Shown here one piece after another: positions 24,252-35,987 of a DNA stretch of 64,000 nucleotides. A model generated the notes under the pieces. It saw only the letters and a program-made list of their open reading frames with translations. It made no database searches and was not told where the DNA came from. Source of the DNA: Hyperoodon ampullatus (lineage: Eukaryota > Chordata > Mammalia > Artiodactyla > Ziphiidae); assembly GCA_949752795.1 (NCBI GenBank), contig OX457068.1, positions 54,588,516 to 54,652,515 of the forward strand. Reading direction: 5' to 3'. The first letter of the stretch is position 1. Every line of letters begins with the position of its first letter. The translations under genes were made by a program, and so were the position numbers.

Positions 24252-24715
24252 GTTTGGAACAAGATGGTGGAGTAAAAGAACGTGGAACTCTCCCCTCCAT
24301 GAAGACATCAAAAGTACGTATAAATGTGGAATAATTCTTCACAGAAAACTAACTGGAAACTGGCAAAAGGACTCCTGTACAACCAAGATTCTAAGCATGA
24401 TACATAAGTAATCAGGTAGGAAGGGAAGAAATCAGTAGGGTAGGGACATGTGCCTGTGGGAGGGAACTCAGAGAAGAAGGGAGATTGCATGGCAGACATC
24501 TGCTCTGGGGAGTAAACAGTGAGAGACACAAATAGGATGCTTCAGTCCTGGGGTCATATGTGGGGGAGACAAGCACCCTCGGCTCATTAGAGGACTGTTT
24601 GGACAGTTTGAATGGCTGTGGGAAGCCTGAATTCCACTCATGAGGAATTCATGCACAGTCTTGGCCTTAAGGCAAGGTAGAGAGAGGTCTCCTCTAGCAG
24701 CTGCCAGGTGAATGT

Positions 24716-25030
24716 AAATAGACCCACACCAAGACATATAATTAAAATGACAATAGTTGATAAAGAGAGAATTCTAAAAGCAGAAAGATAAAGATAAAGT
24801 CTATACAAGTTGACCACTCGGAGGCTATCAGCTGATTCCTCTGGGGAAACTTTGCAGGCCAGAAAGGAATGGCATGATATATGCAAAGTTCTGAAAGGGA
24901 AAAACCTGCAACCTAGGATACTCTAGCCAGAACAATTATCCTTTAAAATAGAAGGAGAGACAAAGAATTTCTCAGACAAGCAAAAACTAAAAGACTTCAT
25001 CAATAATAAGCCTACTCTAAAATAAATATT
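24716..25030 (+). pseudogene. L1 D ORF1, C-terminal remnant
   Basis: Begins near 'agacccacaccaagacatataatt', an ORF1 C-terminal landmark. It runs through 'gctatcagctgattcctctggggaaac' to 'gacaagcaaaaactaaaagac'. The coiled coil and most of the RNA-binding domain are absent. Confidence 0.7.
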
Positions 25031-25199
25031 AAAACACCTTCTCTAAGTGGAAAAGAAGTAAGAATCTATAAGAAAGGGAAACTCACACTGGGAAAGGTAA
25101 ATGTATGGTGAGGACTGAAGATCAACCACTTAAATAAGCCATTACAAAGATTAAAAGACAAAAAAAAATGTAAAATCAACTATAACTACAATGAATATT

Positions 25200-26889
25200 T
25201 AAAGGACAATCGAGAAGAAATAGACAAATTTCTAGAAACATACATGCCAAGACCTAAGAAGAAACAGACAATTTTACTACAAGTAAAATTGAATTTGTAA
25301 TAAAAGAAACTCACAGAAACAAAAGGCTAGGACTGGATGGCTTTACAGGGAATTCTACCAAACATGTAAAGAAAAACTAACAACTAGCCTTCTCAAACTG
25401 TTCCAAAAGATTTAATTCAAGGGAACATTCCCAAATTCATTCTGAGTCCACCATTACCTGGATACCAAAACCAGAAAAATACACTCCAAAAAAAAAAAGA
25501 AAGAAAAGGAAAGAAAATTCCAAGCCAATATCTCCGATGAAAATAGATGCAAAAATTCTCAACAAAATATTAGCAAATTATATCCAACAATATATAAGAA
25601 AGATCATACACAATAAGTTGGATTTATTCCAAGGGACACAAAGATAGTTCAAAATTTACAAATCAATCAGTGTGGTACACCACATTAACAAAAGGAAGGA
25701 TAAAAATCATGATTATCTCAATAGATTCAGAAAAAGCTTTTGAAAAATTCAATATCCATTTATGATAAAAACTCTCAGCAAATTTGGTACAGAGGAAACA
25801 TACATCAACATAATGAAAGCAATTTAAGACAAACCCACACCTAACATCATACTCAATGGTGACAATCTGGAAGCCTTTCTTCTAAATTCAGGAACAACAC
25901 AAGGATACCCACTCTAAATACTTCTATTTAACATAGTATTGGAAGTTGTAGCCTTAGCAGTTGGACAAGAAAAAGAAATAAAAGGAATACAAATTAAAAG
26001 GGAACAATGAAAACTGTCACTGTTTGCAGATGACCTGATACTTTATATAGAAAACCCTAAGGTTTCCACACCAAAAGTACTAGAACTTATAATGAATTTA
26101 TCAAAGTTATAGGATACAAAATTAATATAGAGAAATTAGGTGCTTTTCTATACATTAATAATGAAATATCAGAAAGAGAAGTAAAAACAAAACAAAACAA
26201 TCTTGTTTAGAATTGCATCAAAAAGAATAAAGTACCTAGAAATAAACTTAACCAAGGTAGCAAAAGATCCATACTCTGAAAACTATAAAGCCTTGATGGA
26301 GGAAATTGACAAATAAATGGAAAACTATCCCAGGTTCATGGATTGGAATAATTAATATTTTTAAAGCATGCATACTACCCTAAGAATATACAGATTTAAT
26401 GCAATATCTATCAAAATATCTGTGCCATTTTTCACAGAACTAGAACAAATAATCCTAAAATTCATATGGAACCACAAAATATCCCCAAATTGTCAAAGCA
26501 ATCTAGAGAAAAAATAGCAAAGCTAGAGGTATAACTCTCCCAGGCTTCAGAATATACTGCAAATCTACAGTAATCAAAACAACATGGCACTGGCACAAAA
26601 ACAGACAGATAGATCAATGAAACAAAAGAGAAAGCCCAGAAATAAACCCACACATCTATGGCCAGTTAATATACAACACGGGAAGTAAGAATATACAATG
26701 GAGAGAAGACAGTCTGCTTAATAAGTGCTGCTAAGAATTCTGGACAGCTACAGGTAAAACAATAGATGAGAATATATTCTCACACAGTATACAAAATAAA
26801 CCCAAATTGGATTAAGGACTTAAATGTAGGACCTGAAACCCTAAAATTCCTAGAAGAGAACATAGGCAGAACACTCTTTGGCATAAATT
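25200..26889 (+). pseudogene. L1 D ORF2, reverse transcriptase and part of the C-terminus
   Basis: Begins in the linker before the reverse transcriptase (EEIDKFLE-like). It passes a region with many stops and keeps FADD at 26022-26033, preceded by a stop (ggaacaatga). It ends at ~26889 where non-L1 sequence starts. No endonuclease domain is present. Confidence 0.75.
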
Positions 26890-27475
26890 GTATCCGTATA
26901 TATATAAACTCAGAATGACACTGGAGAAATTTGGGATATCTTATTTATAGCAGTAGTTAAATGTGAATGTGTATGGACAAAATGAATTGCTCTGTAAGCT
27001 GACTAATTTCAAAGACAGTTATGACCCTATAAATAAATATTTCAAAATTTTGACTCAGTGAATAGTATAAGTCTCAGTACAGGTATTAGAGCACTGTCAA
27101 AGAAGCTAGGTCTCAGTTCTGACTGAATTAGAGAAATAAACTAAAAATTAGATGTCTTTTTTTTTAATCCTAATCAGAACAGTCTGTCTTTGTAATCTTT
27201 CAAAAATAATGCTAATTTATAAATCTCTGCCTGTAACAATATGGACATCTTATGGATTAGGTTTTCTCTCTCCTGAGCTGCAGAAAGAAATGGGTGGGCT
27301 GCTGCACTGCTCACCTTAGAGTGTTGTCCCCTCAGCAAGGACAGAGCCACACATGATGTGCAGTGAGCACAGTGGGCACAGTACCAGAGATGAGGGAGCA
27401 TTCAAACACCTCAGATCAGCATCTATGCATGGTAAACATTTGTACTTTATCTTTACTGTGAATAAACTAGTAAAT
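26890..27475. other. Non-L1 segment inside L1 D (possible retrocopy)
   Basis: About 590 bp that does not read as L1; L1 ORF2 stops before it and resumes at ~27480. The right end reads aataaactagtaaatacaaaaaa, i.e. AATAAA then about 11 bp then an A run, as at the 3' end of a processed mRNA copy in plus orientation. No duplication was found around it. A 75-codon minus frame (27174-27401) has no recognised relative. Its source is unknown. Confidence 0.4.
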
Positions 27476-28621
27476 ACAAAAAAGGGCAAAAGAAAAGATA
27501 AATAGGATCTAATTAAATCTAGAAGGTTTTACACAGAAAAAGCAACCATAGGCAAAATGAAAAGATGGTCTATAAAATGGGAGAAAATATTTGCAAATGA
27601 TATGACTAACAAGGAGTTGAAATTGAAATATATAAACAGATCACACAATTCGATATTAAAAAAAGACCCCAAAACAAACAACCCAATCAAAAAATTGGCT
27701 AAAGACATGAATAGACATTTTTCCAAAGAAGATATACAGATGGCTAACAGGCACATGTAAAGATGCTCATCATTTCTAATTAACAGAGAAATGCAAATCA
27801 AAGCAGCATTGAGATATCACCTCACATCTGTTGTAATAACTATCAACAAAAAGACCACAAATAACAATTGTTGGTGAGAAATTTGAGAAAAGGGGACACT
27901 TGTACACTGTTGGTGGGAATGCAAATTGATGCAGATACAATGGAAAAAAGTATGGAGATCCCCCCCCCCCAAAAAACAAATAGAACACCATATGATCCAG
28001 CAATTCCACTCTGGGTATATATCTAGAAAAAATGAAAATACTAATTCAAAAAGATACATGCACAAAAATGTTCATAATAGCACTGATTACAATAGCCAAA
28101 ACATGGAAGCCACCCAAGTATCCATCAATAGATGAATGATTTAAAAAGATGTGGTATATATGTACAAAGAAATATTATTCAGCCATAAAAATAATAAAAT
28201 TCTGCCATTTTCAGGAATGTGGCTGGACCTCGAGAATATTATGCTTAGTGAAATATCAGAGAAAGACAAATACTGTATGATATCACTTATATGTGGAATC
28301 TAAAAAATAATGCAAATGAATGTATATAGCAAAACAAAAACAGACTCACAGATATTGAAAACAAACTAGTGTTTACCAGTGGGTAGAGGGGAGGGGAAAG
28401 AGACACACTGGCACTATGGCATTAAGGGATACAAACTGCTATGTATAAAATTATGTATAAACAACAAGGATATATTGTATAGGACAGAGAATTATAGCCA
28501 TTATCTTATAAGGACTTTTAATGGATTATAAATTGTAACAATACTGAATCACTCTGCTGTAACCCTGAAACTAATATAATGTAAATCAACTATACTTTAA
28601 TAAAAAAAAAAAGAAAAAAAA
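27476..28621 (+). mobile_element. L1 D: ORF2 3' end, 3'UTR and A-rich tail
   Basis: ORF2 C-terminal sequence resumes ('gagaaaatatttgcaaatgatatgac', 27580s), with a 67-codon piece at 27557-27760. The 3'UTR holds a G-rich purine tract at 28380-28402 and ends at 28595-28621 with an A-rich tail after tttaataaa. Its 3'UTR belongs to an older type than A/I and B/G. Confidence 0.85.
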
Positions 28622-28633
28622 AAGAAACTCCAG
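28622..28633. repeat. Probable target-site duplication of L1 D, right copy
   Basis: aagaaactccag, partner of 24240-24251 with one mismatch, directly after the A-rich tail. Confidence 0.65.
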
Positions 28634-30030
28634 ACATGGGAGAAGCTCTGAAAACCACCAAGCAACTCTTCCCTTTTGTAAGGGATATTTACATTTCTAA
28701 GGGAAATCTTCATTTGTAAGGGTGTCTCCCTCTCTGTACTAAGAGAAGGATGTCTAAATCAAAAGAATCTCTCATTAATGGAGAAGTCAAGGACTTAAAT
28801 CTGCATAACAACCTTACCCTTGTTTACTGTACTTTTCCTTGTTACTTTTCCTTGCTACCTCCAATAACTGGTCTCCAACCACACCCCTCTCCTAACCTTA
28901 AGAACATAGATAGTAATATAATGTAAAATATTTAGAAAGTTATGAGTTTATATATTTATTACTGTGGCTTAAATATAGTTTTAATTTCAAGTTTTTGTTT
29001 TGTTTTTTTAACAATAGCTGTGCTTAACAACGGTTTAACAGGCTAATAGATTTCTAAAGATGTAACAACTGGCTATAATGAGCTAGTGTGGATTCACTTT
29101 ATTACACCATTGGGGATGAGGAAAATCTTTGAATCCATGGAGGTAGCTACTGAGCAGTCCACATGAAGGTGATGGCAAGGACTGTTTCTCCAATAGAGAA
29201 AATATGTGCAAAGACTGCAAGGTGAGATAGTATGAAACCTATGGGCAACAACAAAAAGATAGAACTTACTATGATACTTGCCTGTCCTGAGATGGTTCAG
29301 TGATATGAAGTATGTGAAAGTTACTTTTCCACAACAAGTACTTGGAGTTTAAGGATAATAATATTTTTAATTACACCTCTAATACACAAAAGACTTCATC
29401 ACAGATAACATTATGATACATGATTCAAATGTATTTAATTTTTGAGCAAAAAAGAGCAAGCCCACTTCATCTACATGACTCATTTTAACATAATCTGAAA
29501 TGGAGACTCACTTCTATTTATGTTTGGAGATGGTACAGGTTTTGGGTGTGTTGATGTTGCTGTTTTCAACTCTAATGAGAGTGAAAGAAAGAGAGAGATT
29601 GAGATTGAGAGTGAGAGAGAGAATCACACATGATGCAGTTACATGGCACAATCACTGGCACCCTATGTCTGACTGAGAGTCAATAGTGCTTTCATGGAAG
29701 GACTCAAGCTGGAAATTAAAAAAAAAAAAAATTCTCCCGAGATAAATGGTGATTCCAGAGAGTAGTAGAGACCATAGGGTGGGGAAAGGGAGGGAAGAAA
29801 TGAGGTTTCATGCCAGAAATTTGGTCCTTTGTGATCTCATTAAGTGTTGGAAATTTTTAGTAATTGAAATTTTTGCAATAATTGGAAACACACAAAACAC
29901 ACACACAACACATGTTTAAATATTTCTGTTATTTATATGTCCACAGTGCAGTAACATTTATATTAAGAAAATACTGTTGATTAGCCACCTAAAACCTATT
30001 TCCATTATTGTTCTCCTTTGTTTTCCTCCC
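28634..30030. other. Unassigned AT-rich sequence
   Basis: No gene seen. Small low-complexity patches: a GA-rich run at 29581-29625 and a CA-rich run at 29890-29912. Confidence 0.5.
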
Positions 30031-30390
30031 ACTATAAACATTAGAATGTTTTTCCAGACTCTTCTGAAGATAGCAGTGACTCTGTGACCCAGTCTGGCCC
30101 ATAAGGCATAGCAGATACCTGTTAGAGAGGAGCAGAGACATCTGGAAAGGGTTTATTTTCCTGATAAAAAGGGAACAGCTGGAGCTTGTATGGATTTTCT
30201 TATTTACTCTCCATCTCCCTTAAACACAAACAAGATATCTGATACAGGGGCAATCATGTTGCAGCAGTGAGGTAGTAGATATAAAAGACATGCCAAAGCA
30301 AACCCACCTTGACCATGAGCTACCAAACCCGAACCAGTAGCCACCTCCCTCTCAACTCCCTATAATGTGAGGTAAACAAATCTCAAAATT
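30031..30390 (+). mobile_element. Possible ancient mammalian repeat, class unclear
   Basis: Phrases such as 'ttttcctgataaaaagggaacagctgg' and 'tgatacagggg' recall a common mammal-wide repeat, but I cannot name it with certainty from memory. Confidence 0.3.
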
Positions 30391-30966
30391 TTAAAACACT
30401 CTAAATAGTGATGTATGTACCTTGAGGATAATCCAGAGATCAATAGAGCACTATGCCTTCAACTAACAATTAGGATTTAGGGTTAAACCATATTGAAGTG
30501 TGCAGAATAAACAGGTACTGAAGGTTCATGGCACACATAAGTGTGAACTTCTTTGCCCCTTCTACCCTCAATAGATTTCTTAGCCCAGATTATTGGTTAT
30601 AGGTACAAAACCTAAATACTTAAATTAGCTTTCTTGAGAAGAAGATTTTCTGAGTCTACCAGTGATCTGTCATTGGAACCCAGGATAAGGAAGTTTGGCT
30701 TGAATTCAATAAGATTTTGAACAAAGGAGCTTCTTTTCACATGCCACATGACATGTTCTCCCATTTCTGCTTCTTCCTAAACACCTACTTTACTTCTCTC
30801 TCCTCTCTCTCTTTTACCAAATTTTAGTTTCCTCTGTTTCTTGATTCTTATCATTTCAAACACAATAAACCAAACAAATGACAAGGGTTGCTGTTGGATA
30901 TGTTATGTGTCACTTTAGTATCAAAGCCAAAGATTATCACTTTATCTTAGAAAATAGATAATCTAA
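30391..30966. other. Unassigned sequence
   Basis: No gene or clear repeat seen between the possible ancient repeat and the MLT1 LTR. Confidence 0.45.
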
Positions 30967-31361
30967 TGTCTTAGTTTGCTATGGCTGCCATAAAAAAATA
31001 CCACACACTATATGGCTTAACCAATAGAAATTAGTTATCTTACAGTTCTGAAGGTCCATGATCAAAGTGTTGGCAGAATTGGTTTCTTCTGGAGCCTCTC
31101 TTCTTAGCTTGTAGATGGCTACCTTCTTGATATGTCCTCACATGGTCTTTCCTCTGTGCATACCTATCCCTGGTGTCTCTTTTTATGTCCAAATTTCCTC
31201 TTCTTATAAGAACATCAGTCACTTTGTATTAAGATCCACCCTAAAAGTCTCATTAATTTACTCACCACTTTGAATACCTTTTCTCCAAATACAGTCACAT
31301 TCTGAGGTACTGTGATTCAACATATGAATTCTGGGGAACACAATTCAACTTATAAAAAACA
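30967..31361 (-). mobile_element. MLT1-type solo LTR (ERVL-MaLR)
   Basis: The plus strand reads tgtcttagtttgctatggctgccataa, then gaaattagttatcttacagttctgaaggtc, and ends near aatatgaattctggggaacacaattcaac. This is the reverse complement of an MLT1 LTR, so the LTR runs on the minus strand. TG and CA ends can be placed at 30967 and 31361. An old solo LTR; no internal viral genes are present. Confidence 0.82.
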
Positions 31362-32539
31362 ATATTAACTATATCCTCTTTTGGTTAAAAGCCCCATCCT
31401 ATGACTTAAGTTGGAAGGAATGTGGCATATAGGCAGCAAAGATGGTAAGGTAAAAAGGCATTTGTGACACAAGGAATGAAAGAATCAGCAATTACTTCAC
31501 TCATACTTCTTTCCATGTAAAAATTGCTACCTTAGGCAGAGAGATAAATCAAATTATTAATTAGTTGATTATATGGATAAGATGGATGAATTCAACCTTA
31601 GGGATATCTTATAGAGAAAGATGTTAGGATGAGGTTGACCTGGAAATACTTATTATTAACTCAGCAAGTGGTTAGCAAGGAGAGGGTCCTTCAGTGGTCT
31701 GGAGCAGCATCAGTGAAGGCAAGAGGCAGAAAGAAAGGATGACTTTTTCCAAGAAAAGTGAGTATATTAATTTGACACAAGGGAATTTGTGCAGAGAGGA
31801 ATGACAAGCAAGGCTGGAAAGATAGGTTGGGATAAGATTGTCAAGACTTTAGATATCACTATAATGTGTGTCTGCTCATGCAGTCTTGCAAGAGTTAAGC
31901 TGAACACTTCTGTTGGAATTTTCTAATGTCTCTGAGTTGTCCATCTAAACTCTCCTCCTGAATTAATACAGGGTTTGGGGTGACTTGGAAGGTCAACGCT
32001 TAAGATAATTAGTACCAAACAGCTGCACTCTTGCCATGCTGCCATTTCAGCCTCCTTACAATCTAGCAATTTTTCATGATAGATTGAATCTAATAACATA
32101 TTTTTGCAGCCGAGATACATGGTGGATCATTGTCTTGTCACTTTGATAAAATGTGGTTTTTCTTCTCTGGTCCAGACTTCATGATACAGCAGGTGAAAAA
32201 TCTACAGTTATGTCAAACCAAACACAAATATAACAATTTCCTGAAATCACAGACTTGAATAAAATCATTAATTTTCTGAGAAAAATAATCCATGGATAAT
32301 ACCTATGCTTCATGATTTAAAATTCATTTTGTTTGTATATTTCAGCTTGTAGGGTTCTTTTACAGATAAACAGCTATGGCCAGGAAGATACGTAAATGAG
32401 AAGCAACACTGACTATGGAGGGTACCGAAACGTATTCGAGGGTATTGAAAGTATGCTTCTGGTATTCTTAACCTGAATCTACACCCTATCTAAGTATAAG
32501 TGTTCTGTGATTCCAGAAAGAGATTTGTATAGTGAAATG
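31362..32539. other. Unassigned sequence
   Basis: No gene or RNA seen. Short frames such as 31923-32120 (minus) lack support. Confidence 0.45.
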
Positions 32540-32760
32540 GATCACAACTTAGGGTTTGCAATCTAACAAATGGGATAAGTCTTGGCTCTGTCAATGAACT
32601 CATGTGCAGGGTTCAGTCAGGTAGCCTCTCTACATCTAGTTTCTCTCTATATATGTGTAAAATATTGGTGAGGCTAGAAGTGAACATAATGCATAAAAAA
32701 AGAGCTTAGCACAGTACTTGGAACATAGCAAGTGCTCACAAATTTATAAAATGTCTTTGT
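32540..32760 (+). mobile_element. MIR SINE
   Basis: Decayed MIR: ggataagtcttggctctgtcaatgaactcatgtgcaggg, then agcctctctacatctagttt, and the tail 'gcttagcacagtacttggaacatagcaagtgctcac'. Confidence 0.75.
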
Positions 32761-33605
32761 CTCTACATTCAAGATATTCAGTTTAAAATGGATGATGACT
32801 TTAGTTTTTTGTTTGTTTTTAATGCACAGAATGAGAATTTTTTCCCCTTTGAAGATAAATACTACTTTGAAATCATTAAAAAAAATACCCTCTTTGTCAC
32901 AGCCACTTCCAGTGTCAAATTTAGGTATGTAGAAGGGCTAGTAGGAGCTGGCAGCAGTTAGTTGAGATGTGCCTTGAGGGCTTGGGTATCTCTGCTGCCA
33001 TCCTTGAGCCTGCTGTCCTTGCAGCTCGCACTCCAACTGTAGCTGTTGTAGTGTGTTGAGATGCCTTCTCCCATTAATAAGGCCACTGTGCTTGCTACAG
33101 TGCGGTTTTTGATTGGCACCTTTCTCATTAAGGCGCCCTCCTGTTGATGGGCTATTTTAACAAAAGAGAGACAGAAAAGGCTGGGCTGTTCCTCTTCTGA
33201 CCTTTGACATCCTGGTGTTTCTGTGGGGATTTTCCCCTATATATGTTTTCTATTTCATGTCCAAAGGCTACTGAGGTTACTGTTATGGTGAAATTCCCGA
33301 TTTGATGCTTAGCTCCCAGCTCAGCCCTGAGGAGAAGAGTCACAGCTAGGACTGAGCCTGGCTTTAAGACATAGAGCAGATACTATATCTAAGGACTAAG
33401 GAATTCTGCAGTTTGCATATGTTTAACAGAACAATGGACAGCAACGTTAATTGTATGGGAAAGTGGGAGGTCATTCTCTAACGGAAAATGCTGCTGCTAT
33501 CACCCTTTTTAGAGTTGAGTGTTTCTTTTATATAGTCATCCATGTCAATTTATTCTTGTGGCAAATAGAAAAACTCAGTATTGTTCCCAGTGAACTTAAG
33601 GTTCT
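32761..33605. other. Unassigned sequence
   Basis: No gene seen. The somewhat GC-richer patch at 32940-33130 has a few 'cttgcagctcgcactcc' words but no ORF or motif of note. Confidence 0.45.
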
Positions 33606-34060
33606 TGCTTCCTCATGAAATAATTTGGTGACAACGTGATAGTTAAGAAGCGGATTTATTTAGAGAGAAACACACTCCACTGACAGAGTGTGGGCCATCT
33701 CAAAAGGCAACAGAGCCCTGAAATATGGTGTGGTTAATTTTTATGGACTGGGTAATTTCATAGGTTAATGAGTGGAAGGATTATTCCAAATACTTCAGGG
33801 AAGGAGTGGAGATTTCCAGGAATTGGGTCACTGAACTCATTTTGGCCTTTTATAGTTAGCCTCAGAACTGTCAAGACCCTGCTGGGTGTGTCATTTAGCA
33901 TACTAATGTGTTACAATGAACGTATAATGAGGCTCAAGGTCTACTGGAAGTCGAATCTTCTGCCATCTTGGACCTAGTTAGTTCTAACCAGTTTTTGTCA
34001 AGTACTATGGCTCTGTCATTCTTTTAAAGGTTGTTCCCTGCCTCCTTCCCTTCTGTTTCA
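33606..34060 (-). mobile_element. Solo LTR of an endogenous retrovirus
   Basis: On the minus strand it begins TGAAACAGAAGG and ends ...GGAAGCA. It contains a TATA-like box (complement of 33851-33857) and, further along, AATAAA (complement of 33656-33661) before 'ctctaaataaatccgcttc'. This order (promoter, then polyadenylation signal) is that of an LTR. The exact family (ERV1 or ERVL) is not settled. No gag, pol or env sequence adjoins it. Confidence 0.7.
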
Positions 34061-34499
34061 GTACGTCAAATTTCTCATTACTAAGTAATTTATTTTGAAA
34101 TAACTCATCTCTAACTTTGTGTTCATACGGAAGACCTTGGCAAAATGAAGTATCAGTTTGTGCACATCTGTACTATTTTTTGTTTCCTTTCTCATTAACA
34201 GATTGGAAAATCTAAATTATTTGTAATTTTAAACTATGAAATCAACTTTTTAAATAAATATAGGACTATTTAGATAATCTCGGATGATTATTGGTAGTTT
34301 GTATCTCTTAAGAGATTCATCCATTTAATGTAAATTGTCAAATTTATGGACACGTTTTTGATAGTGTTTCCTATTATCTCTTAAATATATGTGAGTTATG
34401 TGATGACATTCTCCCATTTATTTATGATATTGGTAAATGTCATGGGTAATATGATAGGGATCACCTTAAATCCCTATCAGATTGTTTGTTAAAATGGCC
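34061..34499. other. Unassigned AT-rich sequence before L1 E
   Basis: No gene. The part after about 34430 may already be decayed L1 ORF2 on the minus strand ('aatatgatagggatcacc'). Confidence 0.4.
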
Positions 34500-35258
34500 A
34501 TTTATCAACATTAATTCTTCCAATCCAAGAGCATGTGATAACTTTCCATTTCTTTGAATTACCTTCAATTTCCTTTTTCAATGTTTTATAGTTCTCAGTG
34601 TGTAAGTCTTTTACTTGCTTGGTTAGGTTTATTCCTAGTTTTTTTGTTTGTTTGTTTGTTTGTTTGATGTGGCTTTAAATTTTATTTTTATTTTCCATTT
34701 CTGAAATTTCATTGTTAATATAAAGAAATACAACAGATTTCTGTTTATTAATCTTGCAGCCTGCTACCTTGCTGAATTCATTTATTAGTTCTTGTGTGGA
34801 GTCCTTAGGGTTTTCCACATAGAGTATCATGTTATCTGAATATGATGACGATTTTACCACTTCCTTTCTGATTTGGATATGTTTTATTTCTTTTTACTGT
34901 CTGATTGCTGTGGCTAGAACTCCCAATACTATGATGAATAGAAGTGGTGAGACTGGGCATTCTTGTCTTGTTCCAGAATTTAATGGGAAGGCTTTCAGCT
35001 TTTCACCATTTAGTATTATGTTGGCTGTGGATTTGCCATAAATAGCTTTTATTATGTTGAGATATGTTCCTTCTATACCCACTTTGGTGATAATTTTTAT
35101 CATGAATGAATGTTGAATTTTATCAAATGCTTTTTTTGGCTTTATTGAGATAATCATGTGTTTTTTGTCTTTTCTTTTGTTGATGTGGTATATCAATCAC
35201 GTTGATTGATTTACATATGTTGATCCATCCTTGTGACCCTGGAATTAATACAACTTGA
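34500..35258 (-). mobile_element. Old L1 fragment (element E), reverse transcriptase part of ORF2
   Basis: The minus strand encodes ORF2 from about the 'INICKSI' region (35258) through the reverse transcriptase core (34894-35196, with [13 protein letters not shown]) and on to about 34500. The catalytic FADD has decayed to YSDN. Neither L1 end is present. It abuts L1 F head to head at about 35258-35270. The (gttt)n run at 34643-34668 lies inside it. Confidence 0.82.
34643..34668. repeat. (GTTT)n short repeat
   Basis: About six gttt units inside L1 E. Confidence 0.85.
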
Positions 35259-35740
35259 TAGCAAATTTGTAATAACTATGATTAATATATTAAGATCGCT
35301 AATAGATAAAGTAGAAAAATGCAAGAATAGATGAGTTATATAAGCAGAGATAGAAACTCTAAGATTAGAGAATGAAAAAGAAATACAAGAAATCAAAAAA
35401 GAATGTAAACATAAATGAAGCATGCCTTCATGGTCTCAAAAGTAAAATGAATATAGCTGAAGAAAGAATCAAGGAGTTTGAAATTACATCAATAGAAACT
35501 TGCCAAATTGAAATATAAAGGGAAAAAAAAGAATGACAATGACAGAACAGAGCATTCAAGACTTGGTGAGGGCAGCGATTTCAAAAAGTATAACATAAGA
35601 ATAATTAAAATACCAGAAAAATAAAAAGAATAGAGCAGAAGAAATGTTTGAATGGTCAAAAATGTCCACAAATTAATGACAAAACATCAAGTTATGAATT
35701 CAGGAATTTCAGAGAACATCAAGGAGAATTAATATAAAAA

Positions 35741-35753
35741 ATCTATACCTGAG
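35741..35753. repeat. Target-site duplication of CHR-2 SINE, left copy
   Basis: atctatacctgag, preceded by an A run; exact match to 35975-35987. Confidence 0.93.
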
Positions 35754-35943
35754 GGCCTCCCTGGTGGCGCAGTGGTTGAGAGTCCGCCTGCCGATGCAGG
35801 GGACACGGGTTCGTGCCCCGGTCTGGGAGGATCCCATATGTCGTGGAGCGGCTGGGCCCGTGAGCCATGGCTGCTGAGCCTGTGCATCCGGAGCCTGTGC
35901 TCCGCAACGGGAGAGGCCACAACAGTGAGAGGCCCGCGTACCA

Positions 35944-35974
<31 letters not shown>
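35754..35974 (+). mobile_element. CHR-2-type SINE inserted in L1 F
   Basis: Starts ggcctccctggtggcgcagtgg (tRNA-like A-box region). A B-box-like gggttcgtgcc lies at 35807-35817. The body ends agaggcccgcgtaccac and is followed by a ~30-bp pure A tail. Flanked by a perfect 13-bp duplication. The short body and clean tail suggest a young copy. This SINE type is the best evidence that the host is a cetacean. Confidence 0.92.
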
Positions 35975-35978
<4 letters not shown>

Positions 35979-35987
35979 ATACCTGAG
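35975..35987. repeat. Target-site duplication of CHR-2 SINE, right copy
   Basis: atctatacctgag, exact match to 35741-35753; the L1 F sequence continues after it. Confidence 0.93.

Larger units (their letters stand above)
24252..28621 (+). mobile_element. Old L1 (element D) with internal deletions and an internal foreign segment
   Basis: Starts with an L1-like 5'UTR (caagatggtgg at 24260) and ends with a classic L1 3'UTR (ctatactttaataaaaaaaa). In between, most of ORF1 and the ORF2 endonuclease part are missing. The 5'UTR runs to ~24715 and joins the ORF1 C-terminal region. ORF2 resumes at ~25200 near the reverse transcriptase N-terminus. About 590 bp of unrelated sequence sits at 26890-27475. 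The reverse transcriptase keeps FADD. Duplication-like flanks suggest that it landed as one insertion apart from later events. Confidence 0.82.

Noticed and set aside
35754..35830. tRNA gene suggested by A-box and B-box sequence
   Set aside because: It is the tRNA-derived head of a CHR-2 SINE, without a full cloverleaf.
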